Assembly: GCA_016712565.1 (NCBI GenBank)
Contig: JADJQU010000001.1
Span: 372,001-436,000 of the forward strand
Source of the DNA: Planctomycetota bacterium
GTDB lineage: Bacteria; Planctomycetota; UBA1135; GCA-002686595
Direction of reading: 5' to 3'
DNA length: 64,000 nucleotides
The first letter of the stretch is position 1, and each line of letters begins with the position of its first letter. Below are positions 16,337-26,812 of this stretch, one piece after another. Made by a program: the position numbers and the translations under genes. The notes below the pieces were generated by a model. It was not told the DNA's origin. It saw nothing but the letters and a program-made list of their open reading frames with translations, and did not search any database.

Positions 16337-17551
16337 TCAGGTCCCCACCTGGAGGTTGTGAAGCCCCGTCCGGACCGGCCCCGCGCGGAGCAGTTCCTCG
16401 CAAATGCGCACCACGCCCTCGCGGCCGCGGAGGTTCGGCTGCGTCCCGCGGGGTTCCCGTTCGGCGATCGCAGCTTCCAGCTCGCGGCGCAGGGTGCGGG
16501 CGTCGGGCAGTTCCAGATTGCGGGCGAGGCCCAGGCCGGCCAGACGCTCGGCGCGGATCGCCTGCTCGCGGCGCGGCGCCGTGCGCGGCAGGAGCAGCGC
16601 GGGCACGCGGGCCTGCATGATCTCGGCCACGCTGTTGTAGCCCGCCATGGCCACCACGGCGTCGGACTCGGCCAGGAGCCGCGGCAGATCGGCGTGGAAG
16701 GTGTGCACCGTGACGCCGTCCACCAGCCGTCCGCGGCGCTTGAGGGCCCGGGCGCGATCGCCGCCCATCAGCGGGCCCAGCAGGAGCGTCGTGTCCCAGG
16801 TGGGCGGGGCCAGCTCCAGGGCGTCGAACACGGCCCGGATGCGCGAGTCGCCGTCCTCGCCGCCGCCGACGGTGACCAGCACCCGCGGCCGCAGGGCGGG
16901 CAGGGGGCGCGAGGCCCGCGACGCGCCGTCGCGCACGACGTAGCCGACGAATTCCACGCGTTCGCGCAGTTCCGCGGGGATCGGGTACTCGACCCGCGGG
17001 TCGAACACCTCCGGCGAACCATAGATCAGGACGCGGTCGTACAGCTCGGCCAGGGCCTGGCGCACGGCGGGCACGCCCCACTCGCGGGCCACGGCGTCGG
17101 GCGAGTCGATGATGTCGCGCAGGCCCAGGATCGTGCGCGTGCCGGCGCGGCGGGCGAGTTCCAGCACCTCGGAGAGCTCCTTGGCGAGACCCAGGGGCTG
17201 GTGGTCGACGATCATCACGTGGGGCTGAAAGGCCCGGAACGTCTCGGCCAGGATCGCGCGGCGCAGCCCCAGGAGGTTCGTCATGCCCATGCGCAGGGAG
17301 CGCGCCACCAGGGTCCCGTCCTCGTCCTTGGTGGCCGAGGGCAGCTTGACCACGTCGACTCCGTCCGGGAGCGGGAACTGGGTGGCGCAGGCCGAACCGC
17401 TGGTGATCAACACCTGGGCGCCGGGCAGCTCCTGGGCCAGGGACCCCGCGAGGGTCAGGGTCCGGCGCAGGTGGCCCAGTCCGTAGGAGTCATGGCTGTG
17501 GAGCAGGATCCGCGGGGCGGGATTTTCGGAGGTCAGGATCTTGGGCTGCAT
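16337..17551 (-). CDS. MurG-like glycosyltransferase (COG4671 type)
   Basis: 404 residues from ATG 17551; the frame is open 13 codons further to 17590 but that extension is Arg-rich. GT28/MurG-like fold: N-terminal ILLHSHDSYGLGHLRRTLTLAGSL is the hallmark of the predicted glycosyltransferases of COG4671. VMIVDHQPLGLAKEL and the C-terminal donor region VVAMAGYNSVAEIMQARVPALLLPR follow. First gene of the coupled minus-strand set leading to two GT4 enzymes, an ABC exporter, two phosphotransferases and an AlgE-like porin. Sugar specificity cannot be read from the sequence. Confidence 0.9.
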   Translation of the reverse strand: MQPKILTSENPAPRILLHSHDSYGLGHLRRTLTLAGSLAQELPGAQVLITSGSACATQFPLPDGVDVVKLPSATKDEDGTLVARSLRMGMTNLLGLRRAILAETFRAFQPHVMIVDHQPLGLAKELSEVLELARRAGTRTILGLRDIIDSPDAVAREWGVPAVRQALAELYDRVLIYGSPEVFDPRVEYPIPAELRERVEFVGYVVRDGASRASRPLPALRPRVLVTVGGGEDGDSRIRAVFDALELAPPTWDTTLLLGPLMGGDRARALKRRGRLVDGVTVHTFHADLPRLLAESDAVVAMAGYNSVAEIMQARVPALLLPRTAPRREQAIRAERLAGLGLARNLELPDARTLRRELEAAIAEREPRGTQPNLRGREGVVRICEELLRAGPVRTGLHNLQVGT

Positions 17552-17887
17552 GAGGTGGTCGCGGCTTGCGCGGCGCCCGCTCCTGCGCAAGGGGCGTGCC
17601 GAGCGCCGTGACGTCCCTTCACAAGCGCCTCATGCCTCCTTGAGGCCCCGCCAGGGCCGTCGCCGGGACTTCCCTGGACGTTCCTGGGGCTTGCCGCGGC
17701 GCTCCGCGTCCAGGATCCGGACGAGGAGACCCAAGGAAGCAGCCCCGGAGGGGAACCGCGCGACCTCCGCGGCCCTTCGGCGCGGAGCAGGTTCCTTGGC
17801 ATCGAAGTTGCGCAGGGGCTCAGGCACCCGCGACGCCCCCGTCTCCCCAGTCACTCCGCCCCTCTCGACTCCATGCAAGGACGATTC
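17552..17887. other. Divergent intergenic region
   Basis: 336 bases between the start of the glycosyltransferase set (minus) and the secreted repeat protein (plus). It should hold the promoter of the glycan cluster and that of the gene at 17888. I found no convincing sigma-70 pair, operator palindrome or small gene. Confidence 0.5.
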
Positions 17888-19429
17888 ATGCCGCCGCGCA
17901 TCGCCGCCGCCCTCCTCTCGCTGCTCTTCCTGGCCCACCCCGGCTTCGCCGGTGTGATCGTCGGCCGCGTGGTCGACTCCAACGGCCAGGGCGTCCCCAA
18001 CGTCAACATCGACGCCGATTTCTCCTCGGGAGGCGGCAACCCGACGGTCCTCAACGGAGGCACGGATGCCAACGGCTTCTTCACCACGACGATCACGCCC
18101 AACGGCGTGTTCGACCTGGTGTTCACGCCCCCCGCGCCGCCGGTGACCACGCACTTGATCCGGGAGATGTTCGACGTCTCCGTGGTCGGCACCGTGGATC
18201 TGGGGCTCGTGGTGCTGCCGGCGGGGCACGCCCTTTCCGGCCGTGTCATCGGGCCCGCCGGCTTCGGCGTGCCGGACGTCAACCTGGACGTGCTCGATGC
18301 CTCGGGCTCGAACCTGACGATCACCCATGACTTCACCGACGCCACGGGGCAGTTCAGCCTGGCGGTGCCGGCCGGGCTCTTGACCATTCGACTGGATCCT
18401 TCGGGCGTCGTGGGCCAGACCCTGGCGCCCCGGGAATTCCAGCAGTCGGTCTCCGGCAGCCTGAACCTGGGCGACGTGCCGATGCAACAGGGCTTCCTGG
18501 TCAGCGGGTTCGTCAAGCGAGCGAATCTCACGGGCGTGCTCGATGTGGATCTCGACGTCTTCGACACCGCGACCCAGGTCAAGTTGTTCACGCCCGCGGA
18601 CAACACCACCAGCACCGGCAGCTTCCTCCTGGTGCTCCCGGCGGGGCAATTCGACGTCAAGTTCAGCCCGCCCTTCTCTCAGCTGCTCGTGTCCGCCGAG
18701 CTGGCCGCGCTCCAGGTCGCGGGCAATCTGAATCTGGGCAACGTGATCCTGCAGAGCGGCGTCGTCCTGTCGGGCACGGTGCAGGCGTTCAACGGTCTCA
18801 AGTACCCCAACGTGGACGTCGACGTGCGCATCGCCTCGACGGGTGCGGCGGTGCCCCTGTCCAACGACAACACCAGCGCGCTCGGCACCTATCAAGTGGT
18901 CGTGCCCACCGGGACCCTGAACGTGCGCTTCACGCCGCCCTACGCCTTGCCCCTGGCTTCCCAGTTCGTGAACGGCGTGGTGGTCGCCGCCAACAAGGTC
19001 CAAAACGGCACCCTGCCCTCCTGTCCCTTCTACAGCAACAGCGGCTCGGGGACGCCGGGCACCGGCGGGCTCGTGCCCCAGCTCACGGCCGTCGGCGGAG
19101 CTCCGCGGCTTGGGAATCCCGACTACGCGCTAAGTGTCAGCGGCGGACGCGGCGGGGCGAGCGCGGTGATCCTGTGGACCCCCGCGGTCCAGGCGGTGGG
19201 GCCCTTCCCCTCCGGCGCCGTGTGGTCGGCCTCCGGCGGCTACCGCGTGATCACCCTGTCCGGCACCCCGGGCGTGGCCGGCGCGGGCAGCGGCAGCGTG
19301 GCCGTGCCGATCGGCGGCCAAGCCCTGTTCGGCGGAGTCGCCCTGCGTGCTCGCGCCTTCGTGATCGACCGCGCCAGCGCCAGCGGTCGCGCCTTCACTC
19401 CCTACCTGGACGCCACGCTCCTCCCCTGA
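17888..19429 (+). CDS. Secreted carboxypeptidase-regulatory-like repeat protein
   Basis: 513 residues from ATG 17888, which has AAGGA at proper distance; an in-frame ATG at 17873 lacks one. Signal peptide MPPRIAAALLSLLFLAHPGFA. Four tandem CarboxypepD_reg-like beta domains of about 90 residues follow (start motifs VIVGRVVDSNGQGVPNVNID, ALSGRVIGPAGFGVPDVNLD, LVSGFVKRANLTGVLDVDLD, VLSGTVQAFNGLKYPNVDVD), each ending in a 'LNLGNV' type strand. A distinct C-terminal domain (YSNSGSGTPGTGGLVPQLTAVGG onward) closes the protein; I believe similar tails end other planctomycetal secreted proteins. Surface or extracellular; role unknown. Confidence 0.88.
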   Translation: MPPRIAAALLSLLFLAHPGFAGVIVGRVVDSNGQGVPNVNIDADFSSGGGNPTVLNGGTDANGFFTTTITPNGVFDLVFTPPAPPVTTHLIREMFDVSVVGTVDLGLVVLPAGHALSGRVIGPAGFGVPDVNLDVLDASGSNLTITHDFTDATGQFSLAVPAGLLTIRLDPSGVVGQTLAPREFQQSVSGSLNLGDVPMQQGFLVSGFVKRANLTGVLDVDLDVFDTATQVKLFTPADNTTSTGSFLLVLPAGQFDVKFSPPFSQLLVSAELAALQVAGNLNLGNVILQSGVVLSGTVQAFNGLKYPNVDVDVRIASTGAAVPLSNDNTSALGTYQVVVPTGTLNVRFTPPYALPLASQFVNGVVVAANKVQNGTLPSCPFYSNSGSGTPGTGGLVPQLTAVGGAPRLGNPDYALSVSGGRGGASAVILWTPAVQAVGPFPSGAVWSASGGYRVITLSGTPGVAGAGSGSVAVPIGGQALFGGVALRARAFVIDRASASGRAFTPYLDATLLP

Positions 19430-19431
19430 CC

Positions 19432-21717
19432 ATGGTCCAACTCGACTCTCGGATTCTTCTGCTCCTGCCCGTGATGGCCGCCGCCTGCGCCGGCGGAGGA
19501 GGAGGAGGCGGCGGTGGTGGCGGTGGCGGCACGCCGGTGGTGGCTGACAGCCGCGACGTGCCCGGGCTCGTGTCCGCGGTGGCCGGCAGTGCCGCCGTGC
19601 GGCTGGAGTGGGACGCGACCGCGGTGGCCGCGCTGGGCGGGTCCTTCGCCCTGTTCGCGGGCACCGATCCCGCGACGGTCCTGTCGGGCGCTCCGATCGC
19701 CGTCGATCCGCCGGGGAGCGCGCTGATCCACGGACCGCTCAACAACGGCGTGCGCTATGTGTTCGCCCTGGCCCTGGTGGAGGGACCCGGGCAGTACCGC
19801 AAGCTGGGCGCGATTCTGAGGGCCAGCCCCGCCGCGCCGATCTATGTGGACGCCAACGCAAGTCCCAACGGCGCGGACGGTCTGACCCCCCAAACGGCCT
19901 TTCCCGATCCGATTTCGGGCGTGCTCACGGCCCAGCTCGCCGGGGGTGGAAACGTCTGGGTGCGCGGCGGCGAATACGACGTGGGCCACCTGCCCCTTTC
20001 CTCGGGAGTGGATCTCTACGGCGGCTTCGGCCCGTCGTTCGACCTCGCCGGCGTGAATCGGATCCAGAGTCCCACCGTGCTCCACGGCGCCCCCAACCAG
20101 ATCGCCCTGCAGCTTTCGGGGGGCAACCCGGGCAGTGTCGTGGACGGACTGACCATCGACAACCAGGGCGTGGGGCTGATCGGTTTCGAGGCCGACGACA
20201 CCGACGCCTACCTGCGGCAACTGGAGGTCCGCAACTGCACCGGTCGCGGGATCAAGCTCTTCACCAGCGTCACCGATCGGCTGATCAGCGCGCACCTCGT
20301 GGGCGTGCGCAGCGAAGAGAACGGCGCCGACGGGCTCTTCGTCCAGGGCCCCTTCGAGCTGGAGATCGAACGCTCGGTGTTCGCCAACAACGCCCAGGAG
20401 GGCGCGGAGTTCGACGACCTGCTCGGTCCCGACGGTGTCCACGCGAGTCTGGAAGTGCGCGGGTCCACGTTCGCCGGCAACGGCACCGAGGGCCTCGACG
20501 TCGACCTGGCCGCGACGCCCCTGGCCGGTCCCAACGGCTCGCGCTTCAGCATCGAGTTCGAGCAGTGCACCTTCGAGCAGAACGGCGCCGCCGGGATGCT
20601 GCTCGACATCGACTTCGAGCTGGTGACCGGCTGGTCGGCGGACATTGCGCTGCGCGGACTTCAGGCCCGAGCCAATGGGGGCGCCGGGGTGCACCTGGAC
20701 CTCGATTGGCAGTCCACGGCCCTGGTGCACCGACTCTTGTCGACCTCCAACGGCGGCGACGGGCTGTTCGTGACCTCGGAATCGCGGCCGGGCATCGCCA
20801 CCGTGTCCAGCTCCGCGCTGGTGGGCAACGGCGGATTCGGCCTGCACGCGGCCCAGGGGCAGGTCCCCCTGCTCGCGAGTCACTGCGTGCTGGCGGGCAA
20901 CGCGGCGGGCGGCTTCGCCAGCGACACCGTCCGTTCCCAGGCGACTTCCTGCGCGCTGTGGTTGCAGCCCACGGGATTCACGAATGTCGCCGCGCGCGGC
21001 AGCGTGACGCAGAACGCCCCCCTGCAGGGGCTGTTCGCGCGGGTGCCCAGCGAGTACCTGCGGGTCATCGGCGCCAACGGAAGCAACCCGCTGCTGGCCA
21101 ACGTGGGAGGCCTGGCGGTGGGGGACCGCGTCGAACTCGCCGACGACGGCGTCGAGCGTCAGATCTCCTCCCTGGGCGGCTTGGGCGAAGCCAACCTCTC
21201 GCCCGCGCCCGCGAGCGTGCCCTCGCCGTCGGGGCTGACCCGCTTCCAGTCGGGTTCTCCGGTGGACGAGGACTACCAGCTCGCCCCTGGCTCGGTCGCC
21301 AGCGGCGCGGGCATGTCCATGCCCGGTGGAGCCGCCGTGGACGCGGGGATCTTCGGCTCGCCCTCCGGCGGCGTGCCCGGCAGCGAAGACCTTCCCGCCG
21401 ACGCCCTGTTCCGCATCTCCGAGAGCCTGAGCCCCATCGCCGCTACCGTGGCGACGAATCAGGTGCTCCAGTTCAGTTTCCAAGGGGGCAGCCTCTCGGG
21501 CTCGACCGTCAACGCCGGCAGCGTTCGAGTGGTGGGCCCCGCGGGCAACACGCTCTCCGCGACGCTCTCCACACCCCAGGGGCGGCTGTCCCTGGCGCCG
21601 CCGCCGGGCGGCTGGCCCACCAATGGACTGTGCATCCTCGAGGTCCACGGGACCGTCGGCGCGACGGACGGCCGACTGCTGGCCGCGCCCCTGAGCCTCG
21701 CGTTCCAAGCCCAGTGA
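19432..21717 (+). CDS. Lipoprotein with parallel beta-helix repeats
   Basis: 761 residues, ATG 2 bases after the previous stop, so co-transcribed with the repeat protein. Lipobox MAAAC gives Cys19, followed directly by 13 Gly, an unusually long glycine tether. A small domain (35-135) is followed by IYVDANASPNGADGLTPQTAF, the usual entry to planctomycetal right-handed beta-helix domains, and then by helix coils (CTGRGIKLF, ENGADGLFVQG, GNGTEGLDVD, NGAAGMLLDID, NGGDGLFV, GNGGFGLHA). The C-terminal ~100 residues resemble an Ig-like SbsA domain (LSPIAATVATNQVLQFSF). Membrane-anchored, possibly polysaccharide-binding; no catalytic residues assigned. Confidence 0.88.
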   Translation: MVQLDSRILLLLPVMAAACAGGGGGGGGGGGGGTPVVADSRDVPGLVSAVAGSAAVRLEWDATAVAALGGSFALFAGTDPATVLSGAPIAVDPPGSALIHGPLNNGVRYVFALALVEGPGQYRKLGAILRASPAAPIYVDANASPNGADGLTPQTAFPDPISGVLTAQLAGGGNVWVRGGEYDVGHLPLSSGVDLYGGFGPSFDLAGVNRIQSPTVLHGAPNQIALQLSGGNPGSVVDGLTIDNQGVGLIGFEADDTDAYLRQLEVRNCTGRGIKLFTSVTDRLISAHLVGVRSEENGADGLFVQGPFELEIERSVFANNAQEGAEFDDLLGPDGVHASLEVRGSTFAGNGTEGLDVDLAATPLAGPNGSRFSIEFEQCTFEQNGAAGMLLDIDFELVTGWSADIALRGLQARANGGAGVHLDLDWQSTALVHRLLSTSNGGDGLFVTSESRPGIATVSSSALVGNGGFGLHAAQGQVPLLASHCVLAGNAAGGFASDTVRSQATSCALWLQPTGFTNVAARGSVTQNAPLQGLFARVPSEYLRVIGANGSNPLLANVGGLAVGDRVELADDGVERQISSLGGLGEANLSPAPASVPSPSGLTRFQSGSPVDEDYQLAPGSVASGAGMSMPGGAAVDAGIFGSPSGGVPGSEDLPADALFRISESLSPIAATVATNQVLQFSFQGGSLSGSTVNAGSVRVVGPAGNTLSATLSTPQGRLSLAPPPGGWPTNGLCILEVHGTVGATDGRLLAAPLSLAFQAQ
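19492..19530 (+). repeat. GGN trinucleotide run encoding 13 glycines
   Basis: Thirteen consecutive Gly codons (mixed GGC, GGA, GGT) directly after the lipidated Cys and Ala of the beta-helix lipoprotein. Mixed codons argue against very recent slippage. Confidence 0.85.
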
Positions 21718-21931
21718 ACGGGTCCGGCGCGCGGTGCTCGGTTCCCATCCCGGTCTCCGATCCGGGGGCTCCACCTGCACCTTGGTCCATGGGGTCGAGC
21801 TCCAAGGAGGGTGAGCGCGGCCCCGGACGCGCGCCGGGCACCTGACCCGTGCCCGGGCCTTGTTTTGGCGGGAAAACCCCCGCGAGCGACGGGGCGCGAA
21901 GCGGCCGGAGGCGGTACCGTGGAGCGGTCCC

Positions 21932-24900
21932 ATGCGGCGATCCTGGTTTCTCGCGGGCGGCCTGCTGATCCTCGCCGCGGGTCCCCTGGCACCCGTCCTC
22001 GCGCAGGAACCCTCCGAGGCGGATCTCGAGTTCTTCGAGGCCAAGATCCGACCCCTGATCGTCGAGTCCTGCCAGGAGTGTCACTCGGGCCAACTGGCGC
22101 GCCCCAAGGGCGGATTGGTGATGGACACCCGGGCCGACCTGCTGCGCGGCGGCGCCGCCGGGGAAGTCCTGGTGCCCGGCGACCCGGACGCAAGCCTGTT
22201 GATCGAGGCGGTGCGCTACGAAGGCGATCCGCGCATGCCGCCCGACGGCAAGCTCGAGGCAGCCCAGATCGCGCTGCTGGAGGAATGGGTGCGCCGCGGG
22301 GCGCCCATGCCCGAGGCGGAAGGCCCGGCCCCCGGCACTTCGGCGCCCAAGCCGCCGCCGGATCCACTGTCCCACTGGGCCTTCCGGCCCCTGGACCGGC
22401 CCGGGCTCCCGCAGGTTCGAGATTCGGCCTGGTGCGCCAACGAGATCGACCGTTTCGTTCTGGCGCGGCTGGAGGGAATGGGCTTCCCCACACCGGAGCG
22501 CGCGGATCGACGCACGCTGCTGCGCCGGCTCACGTTCGACCTGACCGGACTTCCGCCGACGCCCGAGGAGGTCGAGCAGTTCCTGGCCGACGCCTCGCCC
22601 GACGCCTGGGAGCGCGTGGTCGACCGCCTGCTCGCCTCGCCCCATTACGGCGAACGTTGGGGCCGCGCCTGGCTCGACCTGGCGCGCTATTCCGATTCCA
22701 ACGGGCTGGACGAGAACCTCGCCATGTCGGCGGCCTTCCGCTACCGCGATTGGGTCGTGCGCGCCCTGAACGAGGACCTGCCCTACGACCGATTCCTGAC
22801 CCTGCAATTGGCGGGGGACCTGCTGCCGGAGCCCGAGGACGCAACGGCCCTGGCGGACCAGCTGGTGGCCACGGGCTTCCTGGTGCTGGGGCCCAAGATG
22901 CTCGCCGAGCAGGACAAGGAGAAGCTCGTGCTCGACGTGGTGGACGAGCAGATGGACGTGGCCTTCCGCACCTTCCAGGGACTGACCCTGGGGTGCGCCC
23001 GCTGCCACGACCACAAGTTCGACCCCCTGAGCCAGCGCGAGTACACGGCCCTGGCCGGCGTGTTCAGGAGCACCGAGACCCTGGGCAGTCTGGCCTTCGT
23101 GTCGCGCTGGAAGGAGCGCGAGCTGGCGTCCAAGGCACGGCTGGAGGCGCGCCGAGAAGCGGAGGCCGTCCTGGCCGAGGCCGAGGGGGCCCTCACCGCG
23201 GCCCGCCACGGGGGCGACACCGCCCTGGTCCAGCGCTGGATCGGCAGCGCCGACGCCTACCTCCTGGCCGCCACGGAAGCCGCCCGCGGCGCCGTGCTCG
23301 TGGAGGCCGAAGACTCGAGCCGCGGCAACCTGATCCGCGACGACGCCACGTACGGCACTCCCACCACGGTGATCGCCCGCACGGGCGCCGGCGGCCTGCA
23401 GTTCGCGGAATACGACCTGACCTTTCCGGTCGCCGGACGGCGCCATGCTCGAGGTCCGGCTGGCGGCCGAGGAATCCCGTCCCATGCGGGTGCTGCTGAA
23501 CGGGGCGTTGGTGTTCGAGTCCGCCCTGGGCGCCACCACCGGGTCCTGGAAGGCCGAGGGTCAGCGGTGGCGCGCGGTGGGCGCGCTCGATCTGCCCGCG
23601 GGCCGCAGCGTGTTGCGGCTCGAGCGCGAAGGCCCCGTGCCGCACCTCGATCAACTGCTGCTGGCGCCCTTGGGAAGCGACGCCTCCTCCCGGCCCGCGC
23701 TCGGCCATCCATGGGCCCAGGGACTGGAACCCGGCTTGCTGCGCAACTGGACCCTGCGCCTGGCGGGCGACGGTCAGGGCGCCGCTTCCGGCCCGGAGTC
23801 GGGTGTGGGGCCGGGCGGCAAGTCGGGGATCTTCGGGCCCTGGCTCGCGCTGGCCGACGCCCCCGAGGCGGAGTTCGAGGAGCGGGCAGAGCACCTCGGG
23901 CGCGCGCTTCGCGAAGCCGCGGCGGCGACCGCGACTCCCGCCGCCGCGCCGGGCGCCCAGGCCGTCGCCGCGGCGCCGAATCCGCTCGTGCTCGCCCTCT
24001 TCGACGGCCTGGCGCCGCGCTCCCCGCGGGAACTGGCGGGTCGCTACCAGGTCCTGTTTTCCAGCGTCGAGGCCCAGTGGCGCGAGCTCTCGGCCCGCGA
24101 CCCCAAGGCCGAGCGATTGCCCTCCGATGCCGCCGAAGGCCTGCGCCTGCTCCTGACGGGACCGGCGGGGTTGTTCCACCTGGAGCCCGCCGAACTGGAA
24201 GCGCTCTACCCCGAACAGGATCGCTCGCGGCTCGCCGCCGCTCGCGCGGCCGTGGAGGCGGCTCGCAGCGCCCTGCCGCCCGCCGTGGAGCGCGCGCTGG
24301 GGGTCGGCGACGCCCCGGAGATCGCCGGCCTGCCCGTGATGCGCCGGGGCAGCCACCTGGACAAGGGCCCCCAGGTGGTCGAACGCGGCGTGCCCGCCTT
24401 GGCGTCGAGCTTCCTCGCCTCACCGGCGATGCCCGCGGGCGAAAGCGGTCGCCGTGAGCTCGCCCGCTGGATGACCGACCCCGAGCACCCCCTGACGGCC
24501 CGTGTGGCGGTCAATCGCCTGTGGCAGGGGCATTTCGGCGCGGGTCTCGTGCGCACCAGCTCCAACTTCGGCCTGCGCGGCGACACGCCGTCCCACCCCG
24601 AGCTCCTGGACTGGCTGGCCCGGGAGTTCGTGGCCCGAGGCTGGTCCCAGAAGGCCCTGCACCGGTTGATTTGCCTGTCGAGCACCTACCAGTCGAGCGC
24701 CGAACCCAGCGCCCGCGCGGCCGCCCTGGACCCCGGGAACCGACTGTTGTCCCACCAGAATCGTCGCCGCCTCGCCGCCGAGGAGCTGCGCGACGCGTTG
24801 CTCTTCACCGCGGGCCGCCTGGATCCCGCCCTGGGGGGAAGCCTGCTGGAAATCGGCAACGGCGAGTACGTCACCAACGACCAGTCCAAGGACGCCGCGC

Positions 24901-25361
24901 GCTACGACTCGCCGCGGCGGTCGCTGTACCTGCCGATCATCCGCAACGCGATGCTCGACCTGTTCAGCACCTTCGACTACCCCGATCCGTCGACCACCGT
25001 GGAAGCACGGCCCTCGACCACGAGCCCGACCCAGGCCCTGTACCTGATGAACAGCCCCCTGGTGGTCGACGCCGCCGCGCGGCTCTCGGAGGCGGCCCTG
25101 GAGCGGTCCCCGGATCCGCAACCCAGGGTGAACGAGCTCTACCGCCGGGCCTTCGGCCGCGCTCCGACGGCGGAGGAGTCGGCGCGGCTCCTGGGCTTTG
25201 CCCAGCGGGCCGCCGCCTCGGTCCTGGAACCGTCCCGGTCGGACATCGGACAGGGCCGCGCGGACAACGCTCCGGAGGCTCTGGTGCGCGGGGAGCGCGA
25301 GGCGTGGAACTCCATTGCTCAGGTGCTCTTGATCTCCAACGAATTCCTGTTCATCGACTGA
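21932..25361 (+). CDS. PSCyt1-DUF1549-DUF1553 (PSD1) cytochrome-type protein (frameshifted near 23440)
   Basis: ATG 21932 with GGAG 11 bases upstream; signal peptide LILAAGPLAPVLAQ. A planctomycete cytochrome c domain carries heme motif CQECH (residue ~45). DUF1549/PSCyt2 begins DEIDRF-like (NEIDRFVLARLEGMG) and holds LTGLPPTPEE and a second CxxCH, CARCHDHKFDPLS. At about 23431-23444 the frame changes by one extra base: the upstream frame degenerates after LTFPVAG, while MLEVRLAAEESRP continues from 23445 to 25361. That second part is a carbohydrate-binding-like segment and DUF1553/PSD1 (NRLWQGHFG, SSTYQSS). Together about 1140 residues, the usual fused architecture. Periplasmic; exact reaction unknown. 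Pieces: 21932-23440 and 23441-25361. Confidence 0.88.
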
Positions 25362-25363
25362 CC

Positions 25364-26765
25364 ATGGATCCCCGGGCCCCACGACAACTCTCTCGCCGCC
25401 GACTGCTGCAGCTGTCCGGCGCGGGCTTCGGCGGACTCGCCCTGGCGGGGCTCGCCCAGGGGCTGGGCCTCGCCACCGTCCAGGATCCCGCCTCGGCCCG
25501 GGTCTGGCCCGCGCGGGCCAAGCGCGTGATCTTCCTGTTCATGCACGGGGGGCCCAGTCAGGTGGACACCTTCGACTACAAGCCGCTCCTGGAACGGGAC
25601 CACGGCAAGCCCCTGCCCTTCGAGAAGCCGCGCATCCAGTTCGCGCAGACGGGCAACCTGCTCAAGTCGCCCTGGAAATTCGCCCAGCACGGCGAATCCG
25701 GCGCCTGGGTGAGCGAGCTGTTTCCCCACGTGGCCCGGCACGTGGACAAGCTGTGCTTCATCAAGTCGCTGCACGGAACCAACGAGGCCCACGGCGGCGC
25801 CCTGCTGGCCCTGCACACCGGTTCGGCCACCTTCGTGCGCCCCAGCATGGGCTCGTGGATCCTCTACGGGCTCGGCAGCGAGAACCAGGACCTGCCCGGG
25901 TTCATCACGCTCTGCCCGACCCTGGGCCATGGCGGCGTCAACAACTGGTCCAGCGCCTTCCTGCCGGGCATCTACCAGGGAACGCCCATCGGCAACGCCA
26001 GCGTGCCCGCCAGGGAGGCGGGCTTCGCCCACCTGTCGAGGCCGGATCTCTCCCGCGCGGCCCAGCGCGACCAACTGGACCTGCTGGCCCAGGTCAACCT
26101 CGCCCACGCCGGCCGGCGCGAGAGGGATGCCGCGCTGGAGGCGCGCATCGCCTCCTTTGAGCTCGCCTTCCGCATGCAGACCTCGGCGCCGCAACTCATG
26201 GATCTCACGGGGGAGTCCCCACAGACGCAGAAGCTCTACGGCCTCGACGACAAGACCACCGAGAATTTCGGCCGCCAGTGCCTGCTGGCCCGGCGCTTCG
26301 CCGAGGCGGGCGTGCGCTTCGTGCAGTGCACCCACAGCTACAAGTGGGACCAGCACGAGAACCTTGACGGCGGACCACGCCAAGAACGCCCGTGAAGTGG
26401 ACCTGCCCATCGCGGGCCTGCTGCACGATCTCGAGGCCCGCGGTCTCTCCCGGGACACTCTGGTGGTCTGGGCCGGAGAATTCGGACGCACGCCCACCGC
26501 CCAGGGCATGGACGGCCGCGACCACAACCCCCACGGATTCACCGTGTGGTTGGCGGGTGGGGGCGTCAAGGGCGGGTTCAGCCACGGCGCCACCGACGAC
26601 TACGGCTTCTTCGCCGCCCAGGACCGGGTGCACATCCACGACTTCCACGCCACGCTGCTCGCCCTGCTGGGGGTGGATCACGAGCGCCTGACCTACCGCC
26701 ACGCCGGCCGGGACTTCCGTTTGACGGACGTGGAAGGCCGGGTCGTGCGCGAGCTGTTTCTCTAG
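25364..26765 (+). CDS. DUF1501 family Tat-exported protein (frameshifted near 26364)
   Basis: ATG 2 bases after the PSD1 stop. Twin-arginine signal SRRRLLQLSGAGFGGLALAG. DUF1501 (sulfatase-fold) features: VIFLFMHGGPSQVDTFDYK, GSWILYGLGSENQDLPGFI, and C-terminal VVWAGEFGRTP with GRDHNPHGFTVWLAGGGVKGG. The first frame loses sense after QHENL; coding resumes one base on as TADHAKNAREVDLPIAGLL and ends LVRELFL-like at 26765. Removing one T at 26364-26365 restores QHENLTADHAKNAREVDLP. DUF1549/DUF1553 and DUF1501 genes are regular partners in planctomycetes, presumably acting together in the periplasm. Function unresolved. Confidence 0.88.
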
Positions 26766-26812
26766 CCCCACGGCCGCCCCCTGCTGGTGTAGCATCGAGA
26801 GGGGAAGCGGCG

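Noticed and set aside
21932..25361. Two separate genes (DUF1549 and DUF1553) instead of one
   Set aside because: The second frame starts in the middle of a beta domain without a ribosome site, and these domains are normally fused in planctomycetes; a one-base shift explains the split.
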